This document shows positions 44,463-53,845 of a stretch of 64,000 nucleotides of DNA, piece after piece (within the stretch, counting starts at the first letter, position 1; each line of letters starts with the position of its first letter). The stretch lies in assembly GCF_000612545.2 (NCBI RefSeq), contig NZ_CP097800.1, positions 3,387,001-3,451,000 of the forward strand. The letters run 5' to 3'. The notes under the pieces are model-generated. The model saw only the letters and a program-made list of their open reading frames with translations, was not told the DNA's origin and ran no database searches. Source of the DNA: Streptomyces sp. PCS3-D2. GTDB taxonomy: Bacteria > Actinomycetota > Actinomycetes > Streptomycetales > Streptomycetaceae. The translations under genes were made by a program, and so were the position numbers.

Positions 44463-46769
44463 CTAGTGGGATACCCGGCCGCCGCTGCCGTCTCGCGGCG
44501 GCGGGGGCTGGTACGGCTGGGGCTGTTGCTGCGGCTGGGCGGGCGGAGTGGGTGCCTGCGGCGGGCGCGGCGCCGGCGGCCGGGCCACTGGACCGTCGAC
44601 GATGCTGACCCGGCCGGCCGGTCGGGCCGCCTGCTGCGGCGCCGGGGCCTGCTGGGGCGCGGGGGCGGGAGCCGAAGCGGGAGCCGGCTGGGGCGCGGGA
44701 GGCGGCCCCTGCTGCGGCGCGGGCGCTTGGGAGGCGCTGACCCGGCCGCTGCGGCGTCGCGGCTGCGGCTCGGCGGCGGTCTGCTCCTCCGTCTCCCGCT
44801 CCTGCCTCTGCTTCATCTGGTCGTAGTTCTCCTTCTGGAGCGCGGCAGCCATCTGTGTGCTCTTGCGCTGGTTCCGCTTGGTGCTGCTCGGAGCGATCCA
44901 GCCGCCCTTCTGGAGCTTCCCGCCGAGCACGGCCTTGTCCATGCCCCGGCCGACGTTCCCGGCGGCCCGACCAGTCACCCGGCCCGCCACCCGGCCCGCA
45001 CCCGCGGCAGCATTGCCTGCGAGGCGCTGGCTCTGAGCGCCTAGCTTGCTGGTCAGCGAGTTCGCCATGTCGCCCGCACCGAGTGCGTCCTCCGCGCCTG
45101 CGATCTTCGGGCTGTAGCTGCCCGAGAGCAGCTTCTTCAGCATCATCACGACGGCGATCGTGACGAGCAGGAGAATCAGCAGCTGCATGCCGAGGGAGAT
45201 CCGGGCAGGCAGGATCATCTGGTAGAGCACCAGCAGGACCGTGAGGATCACACCGAAGCCCGCGCGCAGCACGAAGCTGTGGATGAAGGTCTCCAGCCAG
45301 CCCTTGAGCAGCTTCTGCTGGGACGGATGGATGCCCAGGGTGGCGATCAGCGGAAGCATGATGATCATGATGAGGGTCACGGCGTGCCACAGCAGCGTGA
45401 GCGCACTGAGCACGATCACCATGACGCCGACGATCAGTGCGGCGAAAACCGAATAGAAGGAGATCGCGAGCCGGTCACCAGCGTTGTGACCGGCCCACTC
45501 CTCGAAGGAGACCGGGTAGATGAATTTGTCCCCGTCATCGCTGTCGTGGTTGGCGTCCTTGCCGCCCGCCATCTCGTAACGAATGGGAACCCAGCTGTCG
45601 TTGTACTTGTCGATGGGCTCTTTGGGGTCGATCTCCTTGTTGGTGCGGGCCTGAGCCACCAACTGGCGCACCCGGAGGTCCGCGCAGCGAGCGCTCCCAT
45701 CAGCGCCCCAGTCGCACTTGGTCGAGCCCTTCGGAACGCAGTCGGCCCGGACACCGCCCTCCTCGTTCTTGAAGATGCAGTTGGTGCCGGGCTCGCCGAA
45801 CTGTCCCAGAGCCCAGGGACGGAAGAGCAGCGTGTCGTACATGGCGCAGCTGTTGACCCGCACACCCCGGTTGCGTGCACCTTCGGGCAGGTCACAGGGC
45901 GGCGGCATCGTCTCCGCCATGCCGCCCAGAACTGCCTCGCTGAGCAGAGAGTTGGCCTGGGCAATGCCAGAATCCGCCTCGTTGATGAACTTGTTGTAGT
46001 TCCCGCCGGTGAGCATGACCACGACGGCGATGGTGGTCAACGATGCCCAGCCGACGCCCGCCCAGGCCTCTCGCATCTCGTTCTTGCGCCATTTGCCGAA
46101 CACCCAGATGCCCGTAAGCGTGATCATGAGGGGCACGGCAGGTATGAAGAGCTTCGTCTTGAGCGTCTCCACCGCATTGTCGCGCCCCGTATACAGGCCG
46201 GAGAGCGGGCTGGGATTGGAGGCGTACTCCTTGATGGAAATGGCGGTGCGGGTCAGCATTTTAGTGAGGTCGAAGACCGTATCCGCGATGCCGTTGTTGA
46301 TGTAGTTCATGATGGAGCAGTCGTCGGCGTCGCTGCCGTTGAACCAACCATCGTTTTCCTGCGAGGCGTCCCCCACGCCGCGCATGGTCATGGACCAGTT
46401 CAGCCCGCGCACGCCGGCGAGCTCGTACATCGTGTAGTTCTGAGCATCCAGCGGCATATCGGCGGGGTTGCCGTAGAAGCCCGTCGTGTCGTTGAGGTTC
46501 TTGCCGCGCTTGTCTTCCCACTGCTTGACAGCCGGCATGATCGACTCGATGTTGCCGGGGTTGTCCATCTGGTAGTTGTCGTCGCCCGTGAAAGAGCAGG
46601 CGAAGCTCACGGCGTTCGCCGAGTTGGGCACGGCCATCGTCAGGGCAATCAACGCGAACATCAGGAACGCGCCGACGCGCACCACACGCCCGACCGCCTT
46701 CACCCGTTGACGGGGGGAGGGCCGGCCGGAGAGATCTCCACGTGACTTGGCGCTACGGCGTACGAGCAT
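44463..46769 (-). CDS. VirB6/TrbL-like polytopic protein of the T4SS-like system
   Basis: A 768-residue protein. A signal/anchor segment lies at about 31-53 (GAFLMFALIALTMAVPNSAN), then a Cys-containing external region and helices at about 205-260. A second external region has paired Cys (PPCDLPEG, SCAMYD, NCIFKN, DCVPKG, KCDWG, RCADL). A dense block of helices (about 445-590) includes HAVTLIMIIMLPLIATLGIH. The last ~170 residues are a cytosolic Ala/Gly then Pro/Gln-rich tail with three (S)GRVS motifs. Topology fits the channel scaffold (VirB6/TrbL class) of a conjugation-like machine. Confidence 0.78.
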   Translation of the reverse strand: MLVRRSAKSRGDLSGRPSPRQRVKAVGRVVRVGAFLMFALIALTMAVPNSANAVSFACSFTGDDNYQMDNPGNIESIMPAVKQWEDKRGKNLNDTTGFYGNPADMPLDAQNYTMYELAGVRGLNWSMTMRGVGDASQENDGWFNGSDADDCSIMNYINNGIADTVFDLTKMLTRTAISIKEYASNPSPLSGLYTGRDNAVETLKTKLFIPAVPLMITLTGIWVFGKWRKNEMREAWAGVGWASLTTIAVVVMLTGGNYNKFINEADSGIAQANSLLSEAVLGGMAETMPPPCDLPEGARNRGVRVNSCAMYDTLLFRPWALGQFGEPGTNCIFKNEEGGVRADCVPKGSTKCDWGADGSARCADLRVRQLVAQARTNKEIDPKEPIDKYNDSWVPIRYEMAGGKDANHDSDDGDKFIYPVSFEEWAGHNAGDRLAISFYSVFAALIVGVMVIVLSALTLLWHAVTLIMIIMLPLIATLGIHPSQQKLLKGWLETFIHSFVLRAGFGVILTVLLVLYQMILPARISLGMQLLILLLVTIAVVMMLKKLLSGSYSPKIAGAEDALGAGDMANSLTSKLGAQSQRLAGNAAAGAGRVAGRVTGRAAGNVGRGMDKAVLGGKLQKGGWIAPSSTKRNQRKSTQMAAALQKENYDQMKQRQERETEEQTAAEPQPRRRSGRVSASQAPAPQQGPPPAPQPAPASAPAPAPQQAPAPQQAARPAGRVSIVDGPVARPPAPRPPQAPTPPAQPQQQPQPYQPPPPRDGSGGRVSH

Positions 46770-46821
46770 CAGCTTCCTTCTGGAGTTCCGCGACGGACGA
46801 ACGGTGGGACGGCGATGTGAC

Positions 46822-47376
46822 CTACCTGGGGATGTAGTCCGTCCTGATGCAACCCTTGGCGCTGGCCTCGCGCTTGGAGTACCCGCTCGGGATCTTGCTG
46901 TTCAATCGCTCGTCGCACGACACGATGAGCATTCCGGCGGACGTCAGCGCGGTTACGGTTTCGCCATCCTCAGGAACGACCGCGAAGTCTGCCCCGACCA
47001 GCGCGCGCCCCTGCTCCCCGGCCTCCTTCTTCGCCTTGAGTCCCTGCTCGAACTTCTTCATGTCGGAGATGACCAACAGGACCATCGGATCGCCTTGATC
47101 GGACTCACAGAACGCCCGCTCCTTCACTCCGCCCTCGGCTCCATTGGGCAGCTTCTTCGTGGCGCTCTTGGCGAACCCGCCGGCCGTCGCTTCCGTCTCC
47201 AGGTCCTTGCACACGGTGTGCTGGTTGATGAAACGCACCATCGAAGCCACGTCCTTCGCCTTCGGCAGGCTCTTACCTCCGAAGCCCGTCTGCTGCGCCT
47301 CGCCGTCCCCGCAGCCCGTCAGGGCGGTGAGGGCGACCAGTGCCGCTGCTGCGGCGAGGGTCCTGGTCTGACGCAT
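46822..47376 (-). CDS. Lipoprotein of the T4SS-like cluster
   Basis: A 184-residue predicted lipoprotein: signal peptide 1-21 with lipobox LTALTGC (Cys 22), then a small external domain with further Cys (TVCKDL, AFCESD, IVSCDER, KGCIRTD) that could form two disulfides. ATG 47376 is chosen because the signal peptide starts there. It lies between the VirB4 and VirB6-like genes and is probably an envelope component of the machine. No specific family is recognised. Confidence 0.75.
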   Translation of the reverse strand: MRQTRTLAAAAALVALTALTGCGDGEAQQTGFGGKSLPKAKDVASMVRFINQHTVCKDLETEATAGGFAKSATKKLPNGAEGGVKERAFCESDQGDPMVLLVISDMKKFEQGLKAKKEAGEQGRALVGADFAVVPEDGETVTALTSAGMLIVSCDERLNSKIPSGYSKREASAKGCIRTDYIPR

Positions 47377-47429
47377 GGTGGTGTCTCCTTCGGTACGGAT
47401 TTCGCAATGTTCTGGACGGGGCGGCACGG

Positions 47430-50408
47430 TCACGCCGGGGCGGTCTCCCGCGCCGCCTCCGCCGCCTGGCCGGCCTCCTGCATGAAGGTCCAGTCCCACA
47501 CGCTGAGCGGCGGGTCGATCGCCTGCCGGGCGGGACGGGTCGTGCCGTTGGTGTCGGTGGCGGCGAGGATCTCCTTGAAGACCAGGTCCACCGCGACCGT
47601 GCCGACCCGCTTGTCGACGTCGCGCTGCAGGCAGACACCGGTACGGAGCTCCTGCAGGGCCGAGATCACCTTCGCGTCGTTGTCGGGCCGGCCCAGCAGC
47701 GGGGCCACCATCGAGGCCTCCTGCGCCGACTTCTGCTTGAACGCGAAGACCGTGTGGATCTGGTTGGCGCCACCACTGCGCGCCTCGGAGTCCTCGATCT
47801 GGACGAGGTCGATGGCCTGCTGCGTGATCAGCACGGTGACCGCCAGGTAGGAGCGGCCCTGCTTGAGCGCGCGTCGCATCAGGTCGCGGCCGCTCTCCGT
47901 CGCGGTGACCACGTACGCCTCGTCGACGAACAGGGCCTTGGGCCGCAGGCCGATCTCCCCCGTCACCGGGTTCTTCTCGTAGCCCACGTCGAGCATCTGG
48001 CTGCCCAGTTCCACGACCGCCATCAGCGCCGTGGCGGCCAGCCGCTCGGCGGGGTTCCAGTTGCGCGGGTCCGAGGAGGACGGGGACTGGAAGCCGCGCA
48101 GGGTGATCACCGTGCGGCGCTTGCGCATCGCGGACAGGGTCTTCGGGCTCTCGGCGAAGGCCAGGCGCGCGTACGGCAGGGTCCGCAGCTCGGTGAGGAG
48201 CATCTGGGCGAGCTTGAGGTCCTTCACGGCCTCGCGGTCACCGCTGGACACCGCCTGGTCGTAGGCGTTCACGACCTCGTCGACGACCTGCCACAGCGTC
48301 GGCCGCGGCACCCTCTCCTCGGCCTCCCGCGCCGTCAGGCCCTGCTCGGTGGCCTGCCGGATGGCGGAGTTGTACCAGCCGACGACGGTGGCCATGGCCT
48401 CGATGACGGGCAGCCGGACGCGCTGGTAGTCCTCGTCGCCGAGGAAGCCCCGCAGCATCGACTCCGCGAGCAGACGGCCCGAGGGCACGTCGCGGGCGAC
48501 CACCCACGGGTCGAGCACGCCGGCCTGACCCTTGAGGAGGTCGACGACCTCGGTCTCCGCCCAGAACTCCGGATTGACCGGCTGGAAGCGGCTGCCCTCC
48601 GTCGCGAGGAGGCCCGCCTCGGCATCGTAGGCGAAGGCCGGGTCGTTGACCTGCGCACCGAAGGCCAGGTAGTAGCAGAGCTGCGCGAAGTCGGTCTTGG
48701 GGTCGATGACCAGGCAGCGCACGCCCGACTCCGACTCCTCGTAGAACTTCTGCAGCGCGAGCGAGGACTTGCCGCCGCCGGACGCGCCGACGATGGCCAG
48801 GCCACCGCCGTCGTTGCGGGCCGGGCCGACGTGCAGGGAGTAGTGGACGGGCATCTTGCCCGCCCAGCCGACGAGGTTGCCGACCCAGCCGAGCTGCTTG
48901 CCCGAACGCTGCTCGGGGTTGTCGCCGAGCTCGGTGCCCGCGGTGGGCAGCCCGGCGCCGAGCTGCTCGACCTCCTGCAGCCGCAGATACGGGGCGATCG
49001 GCAGCTTGGGGGCGTCGCCCGGGAGCTGGGACTGCAGGAGGCGCCACTGCTGGCGGGTCGGCCGCAGCAGGGTGACCTTGAGGTCCTGCTTGAACTGCAT
49101 CTCCAGGATGCGGCGGCGGCGCTCCAGCTCGCCGAGGTCGGGCGCGGAGATGGTGAAGCGGATCTGCGCCTCCATGCCCGGCATCTTGTGCTCCTCGACG
49201 TCGTCGACGAGGTGCTGGGCACGCGTGACCTGCTGCGCGAGCTGGGTGCCGGGCGACCGGCCGGAGTTGGCCATGTCGTTCATCTCGTCGACAAGGTTGC
49301 CGCTGATCTTCTTCGCCCGGTCCTTGAACTTCAGGTACGGGATCAGCGTGAAACGCATGTCGATCTCGACCGGGAAGTCCACGTGCTGCGACGCGTAGCG
49401 CGCCCAGGCGGTGGACTGCCGGAAGCGGGTCTCCGTGGGCCAGCTCGCGGCAACCAGGGTCGTCGTGTAGCTGGTGTGCTGCTCGCCGGTGAACTCGTCG
49501 TACTGGTGCAGCACGATGTGCGTCTTGTGGTTCTCGCCGGAGAAGTCGACGACCAGGTCGAACTGGTCGGGTCCCCAGGAGCGGGAGCCGAGCACGGGCT
49601 CCGGCGGGACGGCCAGGTCACCGTGGAGCGGCTTGCGAATCAGCCAGACCAGTTCCTCGCGGGTGAGCGGGACCCCGCTCAGGCCCTCCAGGCTCTCGTG
49701 GACCTCCCGCGCGACCTGGGTCCACTGGGCCAGCAGGCCCGGCGACAGGTACTCGTCGTGGACGCCGGTGGCCACGGCCGCGACCTGATCGGCAGTGCCG
49801 CGCACGGCCGCCGTCAGCCCCGGCTCCTCGACGGGGTCGTCACCGCCGGGAAGGACCCCGGTGCCGTTCGCACCGCGCTTCAGCGAGCCCAGCTTGACCA
49901 GCAGGATGTTGCGTTCGCGGGTCGCCCCGATGCGCTCCTGATACTCGGCCTTGCGCAGGTTGTAGGCCTTGTAGTTCTCGGTCGGGTCCCAGGCCACCGT
50001 GTTGAGCCGGTCGGCCCACTCCACCGCCGTGATCGGGCGGTAGACCTTGCGGTAGTGGCACTCGACGTTACGGTCGCCGCGGGCGAGGTTGAGCAGACCG
50101 CGGGCCGGGCCCTCGGCCATGGCCTGGAGCTCGCCGGCGTTGAGGTACTCGTCGATGGCCGTGGGGAGCACGAGCCCGGTCCAGACCGATTCTCCGTGGA
50201 CGAAGATCATGTCGTCGGCGTAGCGGTAGGGCAGCCGCAGGTCCTCACGGCGCGCGGACTGGCCCGAGCGGTTCCGGGAGCCGCTCTGGTGCTGCGTACC
50301 TCCGCCGGAGGCCTGGCCTTCCTTGTTCTTCTTGGAGCCGGCGGAGGCGATGATCATCGCGATCACGAAGAAGGCGACCGCCCCGCCCAGAAGGATCATC
50401 ATGATCAT
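47430..50408 (-). CDS. VirB4-like ATPase of the T4SS-like system
   Basis: A 992-residue protein. One N-terminal membrane helix (about 3-22: MMILLGGAVAFFVIAMII) and a Ser/Gly linker precede a VirB4/TraC-type N-domain. The C-terminal RecA-like ATPase has Walker A GASGGGKSSLALQKF (about 540), Walker B KALFVDEAYVV (about 823), and the conserved LRGFQ and LITQQAIDLVQIEDSEARSG motifs. VirB4 ATPases energise substrate transfer and pilus or channel assembly. The N-terminal helix is unusual for VirB4 alone and may substitute for a VirB3-like part. The TcpE gene lies 8 bp upstream. Confidence 0.9.
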   Translation of the reverse strand: MIMMILLGGAVAFFVIAMIIASAGSKKNKEGQASGGGTQHQSGSRNRSGQSARREDLRLPYRYADDMIFVHGESVWTGLVLPTAIDEYLNAGELQAMAEGPARGLLNLARGDRNVECHYRKVYRPITAVEWADRLNTVAWDPTENYKAYNLRKAEYQERIGATRERNILLVKLGSLKRGANGTGVLPGGDDPVEEPGLTAAVRGTADQVAAVATGVHDEYLSPGLLAQWTQVAREVHESLEGLSGVPLTREELVWLIRKPLHGDLAVPPEPVLGSRSWGPDQFDLVVDFSGENHKTHIVLHQYDEFTGEQHTSYTTTLVAASWPTETRFRQSTAWARYASQHVDFPVEIDMRFTLIPYLKFKDRAKKISGNLVDEMNDMANSGRSPGTQLAQQVTRAQHLVDDVEEHKMPGMEAQIRFTISAPDLGELERRRRILEMQFKQDLKVTLLRPTRQQWRLLQSQLPGDAPKLPIAPYLRLQEVEQLGAGLPTAGTELGDNPEQRSGKQLGWVGNLVGWAGKMPVHYSLHVGPARNDGGGLAIVGASGGGKSSLALQKFYEESESGVRCLVIDPKTDFAQLCYYLAFGAQVNDPAFAYDAEAGLLATEGSRFQPVNPEFWAETEVVDLLKGQAGVLDPWVVARDVPSGRLLAESMLRGFLGDEDYQRVRLPVIEAMATVVGWYNSAIRQATEQGLTAREAEERVPRPTLWQVVDEVVNAYDQAVSSGDREAVKDLKLAQMLLTELRTLPYARLAFAESPKTLSAMRKRRTVITLRGFQSPSSSDPRNWNPAERLAATALMAVVELGSQMLDVGYEKNPVTGEIGLRPKALFVDEAYVVTATESGRDLMRRALKQGRSYLAVTVLITQQAIDLVQIEDSEARSGGANQIHTVFAFKQKSAQEASMVAPLLGRPDNDAKVISALQELRTGVCLQRDVDKRVGTVAVDLVFKEILAATDTNGTTRPARQAIDPPLSVWDWTFMQEAGQAAEAARETAPA

Positions 50409-50415
50409 GAGGGAT

Positions 50416-50964
50416 TCATCCTGCGGTCTCGGAGTGTGCGGTTTCAGGAAGGCGCGGGTACGGCTGCTCGGAGCGGTCCACCGCCGCGAACGAGGAACCG
50501 TGCTGCGCCGCCGCGGCCAGGGCTTCTTCGTACTGGCGCTGCCAGCGCGGCGAACCGGGCTGCCAGAGGATCACCTGCCAGCGAAGCTCCGCCGGCTCCC
50601 GGTCGGCGGCCAGGCCTTGGAGCCGCTTGGGCTGGAACCAGTAGTCGGCCCAGACCACCACCTGCTGGCTGAGCGTGAGCGCGGAGGGCAGCGGCCGGCC
50701 CCACACGAAGTAGACGCCGACCGGCGGTCCGATGTAGAGGACCGACGTCACCACCGAGAGGCCCAGGAAGGGCAGGAAGGCGGAGAGCGAGAGCAGCGTC
50801 ACCAGCCACAGGAGGCCGAAGCCGAAGGCGGCGCCGAGGGCGGGCAGCAGCAGGCCCGGAAGCGGGATGTTGCCCCAGTTCCAGATGCGCTTGGGACGGT
50901 TGAGCAGGTCCGTGTGGTCGTAGGCGACCATCGGCTCGGGTGCGTCCTGCGTGTCCTGCGCCAT
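50416..50964 (-). CDS. TcpE-like conjugation membrane protein
   Basis: A 182-residue protein with a cytosolic N-terminus (YDHTDLLNRPKRIWNWGNIP), two or three closely spaced helices (about 36-90: LLLPALGAAFGFGLLWLVTL, LGLSVVTSVLYIGPPVGVYF) and a cytosolic tail with WADYWFQPKRLQGLAAD. This matches the TcpE/PrgI-like family found immediately before VirB4 genes in Gram-positive conjugation clusters. It is coupled to the VirB4 gene. Confidence 0.8.
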   Translation of the reverse strand: MAQDTQDAPEPMVAYDHTDLLNRPKRIWNWGNIPLPGLLLPALGAAFGFGLLWLVTLLSLSAFLPFLGLSVVTSVLYIGPPVGVYFVWGRPLPSALTLSQQVVVWADYWFQPKRLQGLAADREPAELRWQVILWQPGSPRWQRQYEEALAAAAQHGSSFAAVDRSEQPYPRLPETAHSETAG

Positions 50965-51043
50965 CAGCCGGTCCCCCTCTCTGACGTGGTTGCGGGCCGC
51001 GGGTCACGGGCGGGCCGGGCGGATGCACCGGCCGCTCCCGGGA

Positions 51044-51313
51044 TCAGCCCTTGGCGCCGCCGCCGCCGATCTGGCTGCCGAGGTCGATGAGCAGGCCCGC
51101 GAGACCGGTCGCGCCACCGATGATCAGGGCGGCGAGCGCGATCATGCCGAAGCCCTGGAATGCCTCGCGCATGCCGTCACCGCGCTTCATGGAGAGCAGC
51201 ATCCGGATGCCGAGGATCAGCAGGGCGCAGATCGCCACGGTGGTGCCGATGCCCGTGAGGATCTTCTGGATCTCGCCGAACATGCCGTTGAGGGTGGTGG
51301 CCGCCAGGTTCAT
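51044..51313 (-). CDS. Small VirB2/TcpD-like membrane protein
   Basis: An 89-residue protein with two helices (about 22-42: GIGTTVAICALLILGIRMLL; about 55-78: GMIALAALIIGGATGLAGLL) joined by the basic loop SMKRGDGMREAFQG and ending in Gly-rich GGGGAKG. Size and topology match pilin-like VirB2/TcpD subunits of Gram-positive T4SS. Function is inferred from topology and position between the TcpC-like and TcpE genes. Confidence 0.72.
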   Translation of the reverse strand: MNLAATTLNGMFGEIQKILTGIGTTVAICALLILGIRMLLSMKRGDGMREAFQGFGMIALAALIIGGATGLAGLLIDLGSQIGGGGAKG

Positions 51314-51375
51314 GGCGTGTTCCTTTCGCTGAAGTGCGGGGGAGGGGTGTGGGAGGTGCGTCTGTGGGGGCGCGG

Positions 51376-53073
51376 TCAGGGCGCCTTCGGCGCGGGCGAG
51401 GTGCCCGGCGCGGGCGAGGTGCCCGGAGCGGGCTCACCGCCGGCCGGCGGGTTCTCCTCCGGGACGGGCGCCTCGGAAGCCGTCGTCCCGGCGTCCGCCC
51501 TGCCGCCCGTCGGGTCGAGGACCCCGCCGCGGACGTCCTTGATGAACCAGCCCTGGGCGGTGTTCACGAGCGTCAGCCGGTAGGAGCGCTTCACGCTGGT
51601 GGTCGGGGGCGGGGTGCCCTTCGCGGGAGCCGCGGCGGCGGCGGCGCCCCAGACGACCGTCACCCGTGCCTGCACCGCCTGGCCCTGCCCGTAGGTGATC
51701 GTCGCGTTGGGTTCGCTGCCCTCGGGAGCCAGCGCGACGACCTCCTGCACTTCGGGCGCGGCCAGCGCCCCGGCCAGGCCCGTGGTCGCCGACTGGCTCG
51801 CGTCGGGGGTCGTGAAGCGGGTGAGTCCGGTGGCGTCCGAGGCGCCCCAGGCCTTGAAGAAGCCGGGCAGCACCTGCGCCTTGAGCTGGTTGGAGAGCTC
51901 CTGGTCGACGACCTCGTCGTCCTGCTTGACAGCGGGCGCGCTGCCGCGCGAAGCGAGCGGCATCTCGCCGACGTTGCCCGCGATGCGCAGCCCCGACCCC
52001 GTCGCCGGGTCCTTCACGTACACCGGCACGGACAGCGTGGTGAGGCGGCCGGTCGACAGCTTGACCTGGATCCCCAGGTAGCGGCCGTTCGCCCCGAACT
52101 CGGGAAGCTCCTCGACCGTGCCGTCCCACTTGGCGTGGCGGACGCTCTGGGTGCCCTGGCCGGTCATGCCGCAGTCGCGGTCCACACCCGAGGAGGCGTA
52201 GCGGGTCAGGGCGTCGCGGCGCTTGTCGGCGTTCTGCGGCGAGTACGTCATGCAGAGCGTCACATACTCCTCCGCGAACGTCGCGGCGGCGGCGATCGGG
52301 AACTCGGAGAGCCGGTAGCGCTCCACGTCCTTCGCGCTGAGGTCTGCGTCGGCCACCGCGACCGACGACTTGCCGATGACCAGGCCCGCGACACCGCACG
52401 AGCCCAGCGCGAAGGCACACGTCGTGATCAGCAGGGCGGCGCGTACCGCGACGTGCGTACGCCGTCCCTGTGCGGGCAGCCGCCCGCCGGGTCGCGGCAC
52501 CTCGAACCCGGCCCCGCCGACGGCGCGGGCCCGGCTCCCGGAGGATGCCGCCGAACCGGCGGCGGGACCGGCGGCGGGACCAGCGGCGGCGGTCGGCACG
52601 GAGGAGTCGGCGGGCCGGGCGTCGCCCCCCACGGAAGCGGCGGCAGCCTGCGCGGGCGCGGCGGCCGCACGTCCGCCGCCCTTCTTGCGGCCTTCCCGCT
52701 CGGCCTTCTTCTGCTCGTACGCGGCCTTGCGCTCGGCCCGCTTCGCCTCCTGGGAGGCCTTGCGCCGGTCCCTCTTCGACGCGGCCGACGGCTGACTCAC
52801 CTGCGGCGGCAGGACCGGCACGGCCGCCTCGCCCGGCGGCACGGGGCCCGGCCGCGCCGAGCGCACCCAGGCCGCGGCCACCTGCGCGCGCACGGCGTCC
52901 GAGGACTGCTGGGGCGGCGCGGGCGGGTTGTCGGCGTAACCGTAGGGGGCGGTGGCCCGGGGGGACTGCGGCTGCGGCTGGGCTCCGGTGGGCCATCCGG
53001 CTGCGGACCGGCCCTGCTCCCCGGAAGTCCGGTCTCCGTCGACCCCGCCAGCAGAGCTGTTGTGGTCCGTCAT
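51376..53073 (-). CDS. TcpC/VirB8-like protein heading the T4SS-like operon
   Basis: A 565-residue protein. A long Pro/Gln/Ala-rich cytosolic N-terminus (1-205) contains a basic coiled stretch (SKRDRRKASQEAKRAERKAA). One membrane helix follows (about 208-232: AALLITTCAFALGSCGVAGL), then an external region with two NTF2-like segments (AAAATFAEEYVTLCMTYSPQ; PGFFKAWGASDATGLTRFTT) and a Pro/Thr tail with the repeat [14 protein letters not shown]. This is the TcpC/VirB8 layout of Gram-positive conjugation systems. ATG 53073 is the start; the frame is open further upstream only through GC bias. Confidence 0.8.
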   Translation of the reverse strand: MTDHNSSAGGVDGDRTSGEQGRSAAGWPTGAQPQPQSPRATAPYGYADNPPAPPQQSSDAVRAQVAAAWVRSARPGPVPPGEAAVPVLPPQVSQPSAASKRDRRKASQEAKRAERKAAYEQKKAEREGRKKGGGRAAAAPAQAAAASVGGDARPADSSVPTAAAGPAAGPAAGSAASSGSRARAVGGAGFEVPRPGGRLPAQGRRTHVAVRAALLITTCAFALGSCGVAGLVIGKSSVAVADADLSAKDVERYRLSEFPIAAAATFAEEYVTLCMTYSPQNADKRRDALTRYASSGVDRDCGMTGQGTQSVRHAKWDGTVEELPEFGANGRYLGIQVKLSTGRLTTLSVPVYVKDPATGSGLRIAGNVGEMPLASRGSAPAVKQDDEVVDQELSNQLKAQVLPGFFKAWGASDATGLTRFTTPDASQSATTGLAGALAAPEVQEVVALAPEGSEPNATITYGQGQAVQARVTVVWGAAAAAAPAKGTPPPTTSVKRSYRLTLVNTAQGWFIKDVRGGVLDPTGGRADAGTTASEAPVPEENPPAGGEPAPGTSPAPGTSPAPKAP

Positions 53074-53361
53074 CGAGTCCGCCTCTCCCCCGCGTGTGAG
53101 CCCCTCCGCCGGCCGACCGGTTGGCGGGCCTCCTGCTGAGGCCAGGTGCGGAACGGCAGTGTGGCAAATGAAGACGACAACGCCTCCCCCCTTTTCCCCG
53201 CGGGGAAAGAGTGAGGAAAGACGGGGAAAGCACGAGGAATTCCCGAACGGGACTCCCGGGCGGACGGAAGGGGGCGGGCCGTCCGGCACTCGGCACAATG
53301 AGCGGTCGCGTCCGGGCAGCGGGCGCCACGGATCCGTCCCCGACCCTGCGAAGGACGAGAG
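53074..53361. promoter_or_regulatory. Divergent promoter region with CTTTCCYCG repeats and palindrome
   Basis: A 288-bp regulatory interval between the T4SS operon (minus) and the small-protein/F/F2 genes (plus). At 53187-53236 the minus strand reads CTTTCCCCG, CTTTCCTCA, then CTTTCCCCGCGGGGAAAAGG, with a perfect 16-bp palindrome TTTCCCCGCGGGGAAA at 53193-53208. The same arrangement occurs at 59371-59410 upstream of the other secretion operon, in the same orientation relative to it. Confidence 0.72.
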
Positions 53362-53799
53362 TTGAGCGAGCAGTACGCCCTCCCCGAGGCGCCCGCGGAC
53401 CTGGCGCCCGGCCCCGCGACCGAGGCGCAGCACGCCTGGATCGCCGGCTACGAACCCGGCAACCCCTGGCAGTCGAAGCTCTGCCTGAGCACCCCGCAGG
53501 GCACCGTCTCCTACCCCCTGACCCCGCACACGATGCCCGAACTGCTGGAGGGCCTGGTGCTGGTGGCCCAGGCCCAGCAGGGCACCGCGGGCACGACGGC
53601 GCCCGCCGACACCCCCGAGGGCGAGCCCGACGGCGCGGTGGAGGAGGCTCCGAGCACGAGCCTGCACGACGGCCGCGCCGCCCGGATGACGGGCTGGGCC
53701 GTGGTCCACGACCTGTGGGAACGCGGCGACACCTCGGTCCGCTTCATCATGGGTGCGGCGGTGATCGGCCTGCTGGTCCTCGGGATCGTCCTGTCCTGA
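53362..53799 (+). CDS. Small C-terminally membrane-anchored protein
   Basis: A 145-residue protein from TTG 53362 (AAGGACGAGA upstream). The N-terminal part is acidic and Pro-rich (EQYALPEAPADLAPGPATEA, AWIAGYEPGNPWQSKLCLST). One helix lies at the very C-terminus (about 128-144: FIMGAAVIGLLVLGIVLS). Tail-anchored topology with no recognised domain. It is the first gene of the plus-strand unit leading into the F/F2 pair and opposite the TcpC-like gene, so it may be an accessory of the machine. Confidence 0.7.
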   Translation: MSEQYALPEAPADLAPGPATEAQHAWIAGYEPGNPWQSKLCLSTPQGTVSYPLTPHTMPELLEGLVLVAQAQQGTAGTTAPADTPEGEPDGAVEEAPSTSLHDGRAARMTGWAVVHDLWERGDTSVRFIMGAAVIGLLVLGIVLS

Positions 53800-53845
53800 C
53801 CGCATGTCACGATGCCCCACGGACACCGAGCGAGGAGCCTGCACA

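Noticed and set aside
47340-50672. An 1,110-codon open frame on the plus strand opposite the VirB4 gene
   Set aside because: It is antisense to a gene with clear Walker motifs and is composed of Arg/Gly/Leu/Val-rich sequence produced by GC-rich third positions. No domain is recognisable.
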